Source: Clostridiales bacterium
GTDB lineage: Bacteria > Bacillota_A > Clostridia > Lachnospirales > Bianqueaceae
Direction of reading: 5' to 3'
Assembly (NCBI GenBank): GCA_019423265.1
Contig: JAHZBS010000050.1
Coordinates: 1-13,239 of the forward strand
Length of the DNA: 13,239 nt
Shown: piece after piece, positions 1 to 7,256 of the stretch
Position numbering within the stretch: the first letter of the stretch is position 1
How the letters are laid out: each line of letters begins with the position of its first letter
Translations under genes and position numbers: made by a program
The notes under the pieces: model-generated
Seen by the model: only the letters and a program-made list of their open reading frames with translations
Told to the model about the DNA's origin: nothing
The model's database searches: none

Positions 1-6
1 CAGATC

Positions 7-192
7 CTAGGGCTGATCCGCCGAGGGAGTGGACGAGTCCGCGCCGGAGCTCTCGTTGGAAACGGTGGACGTTTCAGAACTGTTGGCGGTGGATGTGGAG
101 CTGCTGTCGCCACTGCTGGTCTTGCAGGACGTGAGCAGGAAGGCTGCTGCCAGAAGGGTGACGACTAGCAGTCTAGCAAAGTGCTTTTTCAT
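7..192 (-). CDS. Small Ser/Thr-rich lipoprotein, function unknown
   Basis: The 61-residue product starts MKKHFARLL, then has a hydrophobic stretch and a lipobox ending LLTSC with the lipidated cysteine at residue 23. It is therefore a predicted type II (lipoprotein) signal peptide, giving a surface-anchored protein. The mature part, only about 38 residues, is almost entirely Ser, Thr, Ala, Asp, Glu and Asn, with no recognisable fold and probably disordered. I chose the ATG at 192 rather than the in-frame ATG at 210, because AGGAGG lies about eight bases before the 192 start and the 210 ATG has no such site. A good promoter lies upstream at 243-271. The gene is monocistronic as far as the window shows and divergent from the cardiolipin synthase gene. 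It could be a complete short lipoprotein, or the remnant of a lipoprotein whose globular domain was lost. The sequence alone does not decide. Confidence 0.7.
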   Translation of the reverse strand: MKKHFARLLVVTLLAAAFLLTSCKTSSGDSSSTSTANSSETSTVSNESSGADSSTPSADQP

Positions 193-242
193 TTGGTGTC
201 CTCCTATCATATTTGTTAAAAAAAAGAAACCTTCTGAATTGT

Positions 243-271
243 ATTATAGCGTGTGGTATCTCTGCTTTCAA
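243..271 (-). promoter_or_regulatory. Sigma-A-type promoter of the small lipoprotein gene
   Basis: Read on the minus strand, TTGAAA (266-271) is followed after exactly 17 bases by a perfect TATAAT (243-248). Transcription would start near 236, about 45 bases before the ATG at 192, leaving room for the AGGAGG site. A TTGACA lies further upstream (272-277), but its 23-base spacing to the same -10 is too long. Confidence 0.7.
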
Positions 272-393
272 TGTCAAAAAATTCTAAAAATAGAAAGATC
301 GGCCGCATATAGACGGAGAAGAGATATACGGCACAAGGATAAAAACTCATTTGCAGTACACACTATGGAGAGAACAGTTAAGGAGGAGACCAT

Positions 394-1878
394 ATGGAAT
401 TACCGTCATGGGGGCAAGTCTGGACTTTGATTTCCTGGATCTTTCGAATTGTCAATATATACTGGATCGCCCAGGAAATGCGGGCAAAGCGGCTTAGCGC
501 GGCGGCGATCTGGGCGTGGCTGTTGGTCCTGCTGGCGATTCCGGTGCCAGGCTTTTTTCTGTACATCTATTTTGGGCGAGATTTGCGGCGGACCCGGTTT
601 GCTGATAAGGAGAGCCGAGACCTGGATATTTTAATGGCGCACCGGCAGGAGGCGTTATTTGACCAGGGTGTCACGCTTCCGGAGTTAGAGGATCATATGG
701 ATTCGGTTCGGCTACAGTTGGCCCAGAGCGATAGCATCGTCACCGATGACAATGCGGTTGATCTTTTTGTCGATGGCACCGCTCTATTTGAAAGCCAGTT
801 GGACGATATCCGGAGAGCTACGTCCTATATTTTCATACAATACTATATTTTTCGCCAGGATGAGCTGGGCAGCCGTTTTATGGAGGCGCTGTGCCAAAAG
901 GCGAGGGAGGGCCTGGAAGTTCGCCTGCTGGTGGATGGAATGGGGAGTATGCTGATCCCCCGCCGTTTTTTTCGCCAACTGGAGAGTGCTGGGGGGAAGG
1001 TGGAGACTTTTTTTCCGCCTTTTGTGCCATACCTGCATTTTCAGATCAATTACCGGAATCACCGAAAGCTTTTGATCGTGGATGGAGTCGTTGGGTATAT
1101 GGGAGGATTCAATGTAGGGGATGAATACGTGGGAAGAGGCCCGCTAGGGTACTGGCGAGATACCCATCTGCGCTTCCAGGGAAGCGCTGTGGGAGGGATG
1201 GAGCTCCGCTTTGTTCAGGATTGGAATTATACGGCAGCCGACCCCATTGAGGATCATCCAATCTCACTCCTGCGGGAGTGCAGGGAGGAAGAGCTGCGGC
1301 CCTGTACACTGGGGGCGAAAGCGATCCGGCATGTGCCGGTCCAGATGGTGTCCGGCGGCCCGGACGCAAAATGGCCTACCATTCGCAACGGATTCCTGCG
1401 CTTGATTTCAAGCGCGCGCAGAAATCTATATATCCAGACGCCTTATCTGATTCCGGATGACACTATTCGGGAAACCTTAAAGATGGCGGCTCTTTCGGGG
1501 GTTGACGTTCGCCTTATGTTGCCTGATAAACCGGATCACCCTTGTATTTTCTGGGCCTCTATGTCTTACGTGGAAGAACTTCTACAGGCGGGCGTCCGCT
1601 GCTACGCCTATCACAATGGATTTTTGCACAGCAAAGTCATCACAGCCGACGGGGAAATAGCCTCGGTGGGGACGGCCAATCTGGATGTGCGGAGCTTTAG
1701 CCTGAATTTTGAGCAGAGCGCCTTTCTCTATCACAGGGAGATGACGGCGGAGCTGGACGCCGCGTTCGAGGCTGATCTAGCGCAATGCTCCGAGATCACG
1801 TTGGAGGCGCATCAGCAGCGGCCTCTATGGAATCGGGTGCGGGAAGCGGTATGCCGGATGTTCTCTCCCCTTTTATAA
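394..1878 (+). CDS. cls: Cardiolipin synthase (phospholipase D superfamily)
   Basis: The 494-residue protein is predicted to condense two phosphatidylglycerols into cardiolipin and glycerol at the inner face of the membrane. Two N-terminal membrane segments (about residues 8-28 and 36-61) match the PLDc_N anchor of bacterial Cls. Two HKD catalytic motifs follow: HRKLLIVDG with H223, K225 and D230, and HSKVITADG with H412, K414 and D419. Each is followed by the usual Gly/Asn-rich strand (GGFNVGDEY and GTANLDVRSF). Both catalytic histidines are present, so the enzyme looks intact, and the length is normal for the family. The ATG at 394 follows AAGGAGGA at good spacing. The next gene is a separate transcription unit with its own promoter. 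I found no convincing promoter for cls in 193-393 and no terminator after it. Confidence 0.93.
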   Translation: MELPSWGQVWTLISWIFRIVNIYWIAQEMRAKRLSAAAIWAWLLVLLAIPVPGFFLYIYFGRDLRRTRFADKESRDLDILMAHRQEALFDQGVTLPELEDHMDSVRLQLAQSDSIVTDDNAVDLFVDGTALFESQLDDIRRATSYIFIQYYIFRQDELGSRFMEALCQKAREGLEVRLLVDGMGSMLIPRRFFRQLESAGGKVETFFPPFVPYLHFQINYRNHRKLLIVDGVVGYMGGFNVGDEYVGRGPLGYWRDTHLRFQGSAVGGMELRFVQDWNYTAADPIEDHPISLLRECREEELRPCTLGAKAIRHVPVQMVSGGPDAKWPTIRNGFLRLISSARRNLYIQTPYLIPDDTIRETLKMAALSGVDVRLMLPDKPDHPCIFWASMSYVEELLQAGVRCYAYHNGFLHSKVITADGEIASVGTANLDVRSFSLNFEQSAFLYHREMTAELDAAFEADLAQCSEITLEAHQQRPLWNRVREAVCRMFSPLL

Positions 1879-1897
1879 AAGGACAGTAAGCAAGTAC

Positions 1898-1921
1898 CAA
1901 GGATGTCATAATATTTCCTTG
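1898..1921. repeat. Imperfect palindrome overlapping the cob promoter -35 box
   Basis: CAAGGA (1898-1903) and TCCTTG (1916-1921) form six-base inverted arms around a 12-base A+T-rich centre. The right arm covers the first three bases of the -35 element of the cob operon promoter (1919-1924). This placement would suit a repressor operator, but the arms are short and chance cannot be excluded. It is not a terminator for cls because no T-run follows. Confidence 0.3.
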
Positions 1922-1947
1922 TCAAACCCACAAGGGTACGGTATAAT
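1919..1947 (+). promoter_or_regulatory. Sigma-A-type promoter of the cobTUSC operon
   Basis: TTGTCA (1919-1924) and a perfect TATAAT (1942-1947) are separated by exactly 17 bases. The predicted start, near 1954, gives a leader of about 67 bases before cobT. The leader can form a seven-pair hairpin between 1963-1969 and 1980-1988, with a two-G bulge and a ten-base loop. That is far too small for a cobalamin riboswitch, and no B12-box-like sequence is visible. Confidence 0.7.
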
Positions 1948-2020
1948 ATCCGCAAGGGCTGAGTCAATGCCGGCCCGAACATTGGGACGGAGAACTATAA
2001 GAATACAAGGAGATATGTGG

Positions 2021-3097
2021 ATGATACCCTTTGAAAATCTGATTGCGGGCATACAGCCCATCGATGAAAACAAGAGACAGGCCGCTATGGAGCGCTGTGA
2101 CCAGCTGGTGAAGCCTCTGGGAAGTCTGGGAAAGCTGGAGTCCATCGCTTGCCGTCTGGCCGGAATCTACGGGGAGGTCTGCCCGGAGATTAAGGGGAAA
2201 GCGATTATCGTTATGGCGGCGGACAACGGCGTGTTGGAGGAAGGCGTGGCCAGCTCCCCCAAGGAGATCACAGCCATGCAGACGCTGAACATGGTGAAGG
2301 GCGTAACCGGCGTGATGGTTTTGGCGAAACAAAATGGCGCGCAGGTTCGGATCGTGGATATCGGAGTGGATGCAGACCTTCAAGCGGAAGGGCTTGTCCA
2401 GGAGAAAATCCGGAGGGGTACCGGCAATATTGCAAAGGAGCCGGCTATGTCCAGGGAAGAGGCCATCGCAGCTATTATGGTAGGCGTGAGACAAGTGGAA
2501 GCGCTGAAAGACGAGGGAGTCAATCTGTTTGGAACCGGGGAGATGGGCATTGGCAATACCACCACGTCCAGCGCCATTGTCCATGCGTGTTTCCCGGAGT
2601 TGCCCATCGCTTCCATCACAGGAAAGGGTGCGGGCCTGACGGAAGAAGCGTTTTTACATAAGCAGGATGTGATTCGAAGAGCGGTCGAAGTCAATCAGGT
2701 CGACGGGACAGACCCTCTGGATATCCTGGCAAAAGTCGGCGGGCTGGATATTGCAGGTATGGTGGGCACATATTTGGGCGCCGCCTATTATGGGTTGCCA
2801 GTGGTCATCGATGGAGTGATCAGCGCGGCGGCGGCATTGTTGGCCAGCCGTTTTGCCCCCAATGCCCAGGAGTACATGTTTGCGTCCCACTGTTCCATGG
2901 AGCCGGCGTACCAGGCCATTATGGAGAAGATGGGGCTGGAGCCGACGCTGCACCTGGATATGCGGCTGGGCGAGGGAAGCGGCTGCCCCATCATGTTCAG
3001 CGTGATGGAATTCGCCTGCGCTATGCAGAAGAATATGGAAACCTTCGCGGAGACGGCCATGCAAGATGATTTTCTCATCGACATTCGGGAGTCGTGA
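2021..3097 (+). CDS. cobT: Nicotinate-nucleotide--dimethylbenzimidazole phosphoribosyltransferase
   Basis: This 358-residue cytoplasmic enzyme transfers the phosphoribosyl group of nicotinate mononucleotide to the lower-ligand base, usually 5,6-dimethylbenzimidazole, giving alpha-ribazole phosphate for cobalamin. Visible family motifs are PLGSLGKLE (residues 32-40), MAADNGVLEEGVASSP (65-80), GTGEMGIGNTTTSSA (171-185) and RLGEGSGCP (315-323). E318 corresponds to the catalytic glutamate (Glu317 in the Salmonella enzyme). The ATG at 2021 is preferred because AAGGAG (2007-2012) sits eight bases before it. The in-frame ATG at 2015 would be only two bases from that site, and earlier in-frame starts fall inside the promoter. 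The gene is first in the operon, and its stop is four bases before cobU. The true base substrate cannot be read from the sequence; clostridia may use phenolic or other benzimidazole bases. Confidence 0.95.
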   Translation: MIPFENLIAGIQPIDENKRQAAMERCDQLVKPLGSLGKLESIACRLAGIYGEVCPEIKGKAIIVMAADNGVLEEGVASSPKEITAMQTLNMVKGVTGVMVLAKQNGAQVRIVDIGVDADLQAEGLVQEKIRRGTGNIAKEPAMSREEAIAAIMVGVRQVEALKDEGVNLFGTGEMGIGNTTTSSAIVHACFPELPIASITGKGAGLTEEAFLHKQDVIRRAVEVNQVDGTDPLDILAKVGGLDIAGMVGTYLGAAYYGLPVVIDGVISAAAALLASRFAPNAQEYMFASHCSMEPAYQAIMEKMGLEPTLHLDMRLGEGSGCPIMFSVMEFACAMQKNMETFAETAMQDDFLIDIRES

Positions 3098-3101
3098 TCC
3101 T

Positions 3102-3692
3102 ATGATCGATGTAAAAAAGATTTTGGTGACGGGCGGTGCGCGCAGTGGAAAGAGTGGCTTCGCACAGGACTTAGCATATCGAATGAGTTCGGAGGGCAGG
3201 GTGCTGTATATCGCCACAGCCAAAGTCTTTGACTGGGAGATGGAGCAGAGGGTTAAAAAGCATCGTGAGAGCCGTCCGGCGACGTGGGACACCTACGAGG
3301 GATATCAAAATCTGGCGGATGTGATCCGGCAGAAGTCTAAAGCGTATGACGTCATTCTGCTCGACTGTGTGACGGTGATGTTGACGAATCTCTTGTTTGA
3401 TCACATTGGGGAGCAGGATCCGGATACGCTTCAGAAGTCCCAGACAGAGGAGCTGGACCGGATGGCAAAAGAAGAGTCCAGCCGGCTGATTCAGGGAATC
3501 CGGGCGGCGGACTGCCATGTGATTGCGGTGACCAATGAGTTAGGTATGGGCGTGGTGCCGGAGCGACTTCTCGGTCGAGTTTTCCGGGATATGGCCGGGC
3601 GCGCCAATCAGACGCTGGCGGAAGGAATGTCCCATGTGGTGTTTATGGTCAGTGGGATCCCTCTGTATGTGAAAGGGGGAGACCTGCGTTGA
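3102..3692 (+). CDS. cobU: Adenosylcobinamide kinase / adenosylcobinamide-phosphate guanylyltransferase
   Basis: This 196-residue bifunctional enzyme phosphorylates adenosylcobinamide and then attaches GMP from GTP, making adenosylcobinamide-GDP for CobS. It has an N-terminal P-loop, GGARSGKS (residues 11-18). H54 in KKHRESRP lies where the guanylylated histidine of the family is found, followed by TWDTYEG. The DVILLDCVTVMLTNLLFD strand and the C-terminal VTNELGMGVVPE and GRANQ segments are typical of CobU. I chose the ATG at 3102, giving MIDVKKILVTGG, four bases after the cobT stop. The in-frame ATG at 3066 would overlap cobT and add residues unlike the family. A GGGAG within the end of cobT (3087-3090 region) is a slightly distant ribosome binding site, so translation is probably coupled. 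The stop overlaps the cobS start. Confidence 0.94.
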   Translation: MIDVKKILVTGGARSGKSGFAQDLAYRMSSEGRVLYIATAKVFDWEMEQRVKKHRESRPATWDTYEGYQNLADVIRQKSKAYDVILLDCVTVMLTNLLFDHIGEQDPDTLQKSQTEELDRMAKEESSRLIQGIRAADCHVIAVTNELGMGVVPERLLGRVFRDMAGRANQTLAEGMSHVVFMVSGIPLYVKGGDLR

Positions 3693-4477
3693 AATCGCTG
3701 GTGCTCACGCTACAATTCTTGACGCGCCTGCCTTTGCCATGGGTGATTGAGGGCGACGATGCCATCTTTGCAAGGGGAGTCAAATATTTTCCTGTGGCCG
3801 GCGCTATAATCGGGCTGTTCAATTGTCTCGTATTCTACTTGGCCAATCTTGTCTTTTCTCCCATTACAGCGGGATTTTTGACGGTTCTTGCGGATACTTT
3901 TATGACAGGTGGCTTGCATCTCGACGGACTATCCGATACATGGGACGGGGTATTCTCTGTGCGGGACCGGGAGCGGATGCTGGAGATTATGAAGGACAGC
4001 CGCATTGGCTCTTTTGGCGTTCTGGGTATGCTGATGGCCCTGGGCTGTAAGTGGATGATGTACACAGAGTTGGCCGGTGGCCTGAGCCTATATGCTGATG
4101 GGATGGATATATGGTGCCGCGTGCTGGGCCCTGTGGTCGCCGCGCCCATTGTGGGACGCATTGTCATGGCGCTCCTGATCTATATTTCGGAGTACGCGCG
4201 CAAGACGGGCATGGGAGGTCTGTATTTCGCTCATAAGGATGCCATGAATCTTCCGGCGACCCTTATCATAGGTCTGGCTTTGATAGGATTATGCGGGTAT
4301 ATGGCCTGGCTCATGGTTCCCTTTGGGATCGCGGCGGGCCTTTGTTTTCGAGCCTTTATCTACAGGAAGCTGGGCGGTATGACGGGGGACACTTTAGGCG
4401 CTTCCCTAGAAGTTACAGAATGTATTGTTCTCCCTGTGGCCGTGATTGCGGTGCGAATTCTGGGGGGGCTGGGATGA
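3689..4477 (+). CDS. cobS: Adenosylcobinamide-GDP ribazoletransferase (cobalamin synthase)
   Basis: This 262-residue integral membrane protein joins adenosylcobinamide-GDP to alpha-ribazole (phosphate), completing the nucleotide loop. The start LTLQFLTRLPLP, the FPVAGAIIGL segment (residues 34-43) and the acidic core GGLHLDGLSDTWDGVFS (74-90) are hallmarks of CobS. The core aspartates D79, D83 and D86 are the likely metal ligands. RMLEIMKDSRIGSFGVLG follows, and several hydrophobic helices run to the C-terminus. The start is a TTG at 3689 that overlaps the cobU stop by four bases, with GGGGGA about nine bases before it. The stop overlaps the cobC ATG by four bases (ATGA). A run of seven Gs (4462-4468) lies just before the stop and doubles as the cobC ribosome-binding region. 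Confidence 0.94.
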   Translation: MKSLVLTLQFLTRLPLPWVIEGDDAIFARGVKYFPVAGAIIGLFNCLVFYLANLVFSPITAGFLTVLADTFMTGGLHLDGLSDTWDGVFSVRDRERMLEIMKDSRIGSFGVLGMLMALGCKWMMYTELAGGLSLYADGMDIWCRVLGPVVAAPIVGRIVMALLIYISEYARKTGMGGLYFAHKDAMNLPATLIIGLALIGLCGYMAWLMVPFGIAAGLCFRAFIYRKLGGMTGDTLGASLEVTECIVLPVAVIAVRILGGLG

Positions 4478-5070
4478 AACTGTATTTGGCGCGCCACGGG
4501 CAGACAGAGTGGAATCGGCTGGGGTGCTATAGCGGCCAGCTGGACGAGCCGATGAATGAGACGGGCCGGCGGCAGATCGAGGCGCTGGCAGAACGCTGGC
4601 AGGACGAGGTTGATCAAATATGGTCGAGTCCGCTTTCCAGGGCGGTACAGACGGCGGAGATTCTGCGGGGAGACCGAAACGCATCCGCACCCTTGGTCCT
4701 TGATCCGTTGCTTCTGGAGTCCGACTTTGGCTCCTGGGCCGGAAAGAGTTGGGCGCAGATTGCGGAGGAGGACCCTGCGGCGTGGGCCGCCTACTGTTCG
4801 GACTGGAAGGAGGGGATCCCCGGCGGCGGCGAGAGTTTTCGGCAGATGCTGGCGCGGGCGGGTCAGCTAGCGGATCGGTTAGGCCGTGTATCGGGTGAGC
4901 AGAGGATTTTGTTGACGGCCCATGAGGGGATTTTGAAGGCGCTATTGTTGGTCCTGTTGGATTTGCCCGAGGATGCTTTCTGGCGGTTGACCTTGAGACA
5001 AGGGGCGGTGACGACATTGGAAGGGGCCGGGGAGCCGGTGTTTTGGGTGTTACAGGGGCTGAATGGGTAG
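4474..5070 (+). CDS. cobC: Alpha-ribazole phosphatase (histidine phosphatase family)
   Basis: This 198-residue cytoplasmic phosphatase of the phosphoglycerate-mutase-like superfamily is predicted to remove the 5'-phosphate from alpha-ribazole phosphate or adenosylcobalamin phosphate. The RHG motif LARHGQTEWN carries the phospho-accepting H8. SSPLSRAVQTAEIL and the acid-bearing LLLESDFGSWAG (E82 as likely proton donor) follow, and the second catalytic histidine is H150 in TAHEG. The family more often has S/T-H-G-G here; HEG is a mild variation. The ATG at 4474 overlaps the cobS stop, so translation is coupled. The cobC assignment rests on operon position as much as on sequence, since this superfamily is broad. 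The gene converges on the nuclease gene with only 17 bases between stop codons and no visible terminator. Confidence 0.88.
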   Translation: MKLYLARHGQTEWNRLGCYSGQLDEPMNETGRRQIEALAERWQDEVDQIWSSPLSRAVQTAEILRGDRNASAPLVLDPLLLESDFGSWAGKSWAQIAEEDPAAWAAYCSDWKEGIPGGGESFRQMLARAGQLADRLGRVSGEQRILLTAHEGILKALLLVLLDLPEDAFWRLTLRQGAVTTLEGAGEPVFWVLQGLNG

Positions 5071-5087
5071 CAACAAGTCAATGGGAA

Positions 5088-7031
5088 CTAAATGGATTCT
5101 GAGTCTGGGCAGAAACCGCCGACAAGGAGCCATCCGTTCCCATCTCTCTTATATAACTGTCCATACCCCCAGCCTATTTTGGTCCCATATGCGCGGAAAC
5201 AGTCTGCACACATATTGGCCCATAAGCCGCGCCCTTTAACCTCTCCATCGACCATAAATTTTTCCTCAGACAGAGTACATTGGCAAATGTCACAGACGTC
5301 GGGAGCGTCAGCATAATAAATTTTCCTTTTTTCAGCGGTAACCATATCGACATATTCTTCTACTATAGAATCGGCAGAATTCAGATCAAAAAAAGCACCC
5401 ATATCACAAGGCTGTATTCTTGAGATAATTTGATTTACAAGTCGCTGGTTTTTTTCCAAATAGTCTTCAAACAGGGCAAGTGGCGAAACTGCTTTGCAGG
5501 GGCGCCATTTGTCATCTCGAAGGGTGAAAAATTCAGTGGCCGCGCCGTTTGATATAGTAGTCCAGTATGAACGGTACTGAGCGCCAAGGTCTTCGACAAT
5601 ATCGCTGTCCCGCTCATCTTTTCCGCCCCAAGTCGTGGTCAACAGCAGGGCAGAAAGATCTCCACCATAGTATTTTTTTAGCAGCTGCGGAAAGGTCAGC
5701 GCCGATCCACTTGCCTCCAGTACACCAAAATATAGTCGGACCGCATCTGGATTTTTAACGAGAATAGAGTAGCTGGGTAAATATAAAAAGCCATTCTCTT
5801 TTGTAAGTGCATAGTAAATTGTGAAGACTCCGGTGCTCGGATTAAAAATCGAGATCTCAATTTCTGAGTCTGGGAAGTCAGACTTGATCTCTTCGATAAT
5901 CCGGAGTATATGGTTCCGCCATACCGGGTTGGCCTCAAGTGTGGCTGCGATATTTTCTCTCAAATTCTTTACATCTGCGGAATTTCGCATGTCAACGGTT
6001 TCTTTATACTTCTGCCCGGTTGAACCGTCTTCCCCCCGAAGCTCCGAATATATGATGTCGTCGGTGAGCACGGTGTTTCGCAGGAAGATACCATGGCGAA
6101 CAATGCCAAGGAAAGTACAGGTTTCATGCTCATAGAATTTGCTGAACTTTGCCGGATATCCAATTTCGTAACCGTCACACTTGGGGGATGGATCAGCGGA
6201 TTCAACGCTTTCATGCAAATAGCACAGCGCCTCTTCGTCATCCATGGAGGGGAGGAGTTCCTGCGCTTCCTCTATCTTATTTTCATCACAGGAAATTATC
6301 TGTAGGCATTTGTCTCTTGAAAGCATCTGCACGGCAGTATACGCCATATATTCATGTACTGGAATCGAAAATTCGGGTATGGAAGCAGAGACCTCTGCTT
6401 TTGGAACATTCAGCATACTTGCAACGCTCTCTTGCAGAGCGTCACGGCGTTCCTCGGGAGTGGAGTGATCCGGCAAATAAAATTGAACGATCACATAATC
6501 GTCGATCCCCTTTTGGCGGTACGCATCCTCAATCGTGGCAATCCCTTGCTGGAAGGAGTCCTTGTCTGTGTACCAGTACACATTATGCCATGGCGCTATA
6601 AATCGCCCTTGCGTGATTGGCAGTGGCGCTATGGACCGCGCTTGAAAGTCGGACTCGTTCTCCGCCACATCGATCTGTATTCCTTCGATGAAAAAACCGG
6701 CGTCGGCGCAAAAGCGTGAGAAGGGGAGGAACAGTTCTGTCCACTCGGTGGATGCAATTATAACATATAATTCAGAATCCTTTGCACCAAAATACTGTTT
6801 CACTCGTTCTACATATTTGTTGACTTCGTGAATTGCCTGGCGCGAGGCAGCAATGCTGCGCTTTAACTCGATCAGGACATGATGTCCCTTTTCATCTTTT
6901 GCATATAAGTCTATGAAACTCTTCGTGCCATGTTCGCTGGGAATATACTGTTCTTTTTGAAGCAGAGTCAATCCCGGTTTTAGTTTGCCAATATTTTGTG
7001 CGATTAGATCACGCAATGCCGATTCTTTCAT
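5088..7031 (-). CDS. NucS/DUF91-like PD-(D/E)XK nuclease with C-terminal zinc-finger-like domain
   Basis: The 647-residue product has no overall family I can name. Residues about 1-125 resemble the nuclease domain of NucS/DUF91 proteins. FIDLYAKD and HVLIELKRS give a PD-(D/E)XK core with D41, E55 and K57. A helix with QAIHEVNKYVERVK follows, in the place of the QxxxY-type motif. The stretch from about 130 to 575 is unrecognised. The C-terminus has CDIC (C580, C583) and CADC (C608, C611) 24 residues apart, with VDG and GLWANMCADC between and GWGYGQLY after. This recalls small zinc-binding modules often seen in phage and mobile-element proteins. I chose the ATG at 7031 because GGAGG lies five bases before it; an ATG at 7043 overlaps that site. 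The gene is monocistronic, on the opposite strand to its neighbours and more A+T-rich, which suggests acquisition. A DNA-cleaving or DNA-recognising role, perhaps phage defence, is inference. Confidence 0.72.
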   Translation of the reverse strand: MKESALRDLIAQNIGKLKPGLTLLQKEQYIPSEHGTKSFIDLYAKDEKGHHVLIELKRSIAASRQAIHEVNKYVERVKQYFGAKDSELYVIIASTEWTELFLPFSRFCADAGFFIEGIQIDVAENESDFQARSIAPLPITQGRFIAPWHNVYWYTDKDSFQQGIATIEDAYRQKGIDDYVIVQFYLPDHSTPEERRDALQESVASMLNVPKAEVSASIPEFSIPVHEYMAYTAVQMLSRDKCLQIISCDENKIEEAQELLPSMDDEEALCYLHESVESADPSPKCDGYEIGYPAKFSKFYEHETCTFLGIVRHGIFLRNTVLTDDIIYSELRGEDGSTGQKYKETVDMRNSADVKNLRENIAATLEANPVWRNHILRIIEEIKSDFPDSEIEISIFNPSTGVFTIYYALTKENGFLYLPSYSILVKNPDAVRLYFGVLEASGSALTFPQLLKKYYGGDLSALLLTTTWGGKDERDSDIVEDLGAQYRSYWTTISNGAATEFFTLRDDKWRPCKAVSPLALFEDYLEKNQRLVNQIISRIQPCDMGAFFDLNSADSIVEEYVDMVTAEKRKIYYADAPDVCDICQCTLSEEKFMVDGEVKGRGLWANMCADCFRAYGTKIGWGYGQLYKRDGNGWLLVGGFCPDSESI

Positions 7032-7084
7032 ACAAACCTCCATCTCGGAGCGTCAGCGACGGGGCAAACTTCTGCCAAGAGAGC

Positions 7085-7113
7085 GCTATTTGTGGCGCTC
7101 CGGCACAAATAGC
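7085..7113 (-). repeat. Perfect 10-bp inverted repeat in the nuclease mRNA leader
   Basis: GCTATTTGTG (7085-7094) and CACAAATAGC (7104-7113) are perfect inverted repeats around a nine-base G+C-rich spacer. The element lies between the predicted nuclease transcription start (near 7141) and its ATG at 7031. It would form a stable hairpin in the leader, or a dimeric repressor site on DNA. Neither side is followed by a T-run, so it is not a terminator. Confidence 0.6.
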
Positions 7114-7147
7114 CGCGTTGTCTAAATAAATCATTTGTTTAGTTTAA

Positions 7148-7176
7148 ATTATATCATATAGGAAAGGTCTTGTCAT
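7148..7176 (-). promoter_or_regulatory. Sigma-A-type promoter of the nuclease gene
   Basis: On the minus strand, ATGACA (7171-7176) is followed after 17 bases by a perfect TATAAT (7148-7153). The start would be near 7141, leaving a leader of about 110 bases that contains the 10-bp inverted repeat. The -35 differs from consensus at one base. Confidence 0.55.
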
Positions 7177-7256
7177 TCATTTTTCTAATTAAGCTAAAGA
7201 AGCTTGAACAAACGAGGGAACCCTCCTGGGCATTTATGACTTTTGAGATAACTTGT

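Noticed and set aside
243..277. TTGACA at 272-277 (minus strand) as the -35 of the lipoprotein promoter
   Set aside because: The spacer to TATAAT would be 23 bases; the overlapping downstream TTGAAA gives 17.
1879..2020. Cobalamin riboswitch upstream of cobT
   Set aside because: The leader from the best promoter is about 67 bases and shows no B12-box-like conserved core.
1964..3292. Long minus-strand open frames of about 206 and 212 codons opposite cobT and cobU
   Set aside because: They lie opposite strongly supported genes, have no family motifs, and arise from codon bias on the coding strand.
4406..5017. Minus-strand open frame of about 203 codons opposite cobC
   Set aside because: Its Pro/Ser/Arg-rich composition is typical of antisense to a GC-rich gene, and cobC is well supported by motifs and operon overlap.
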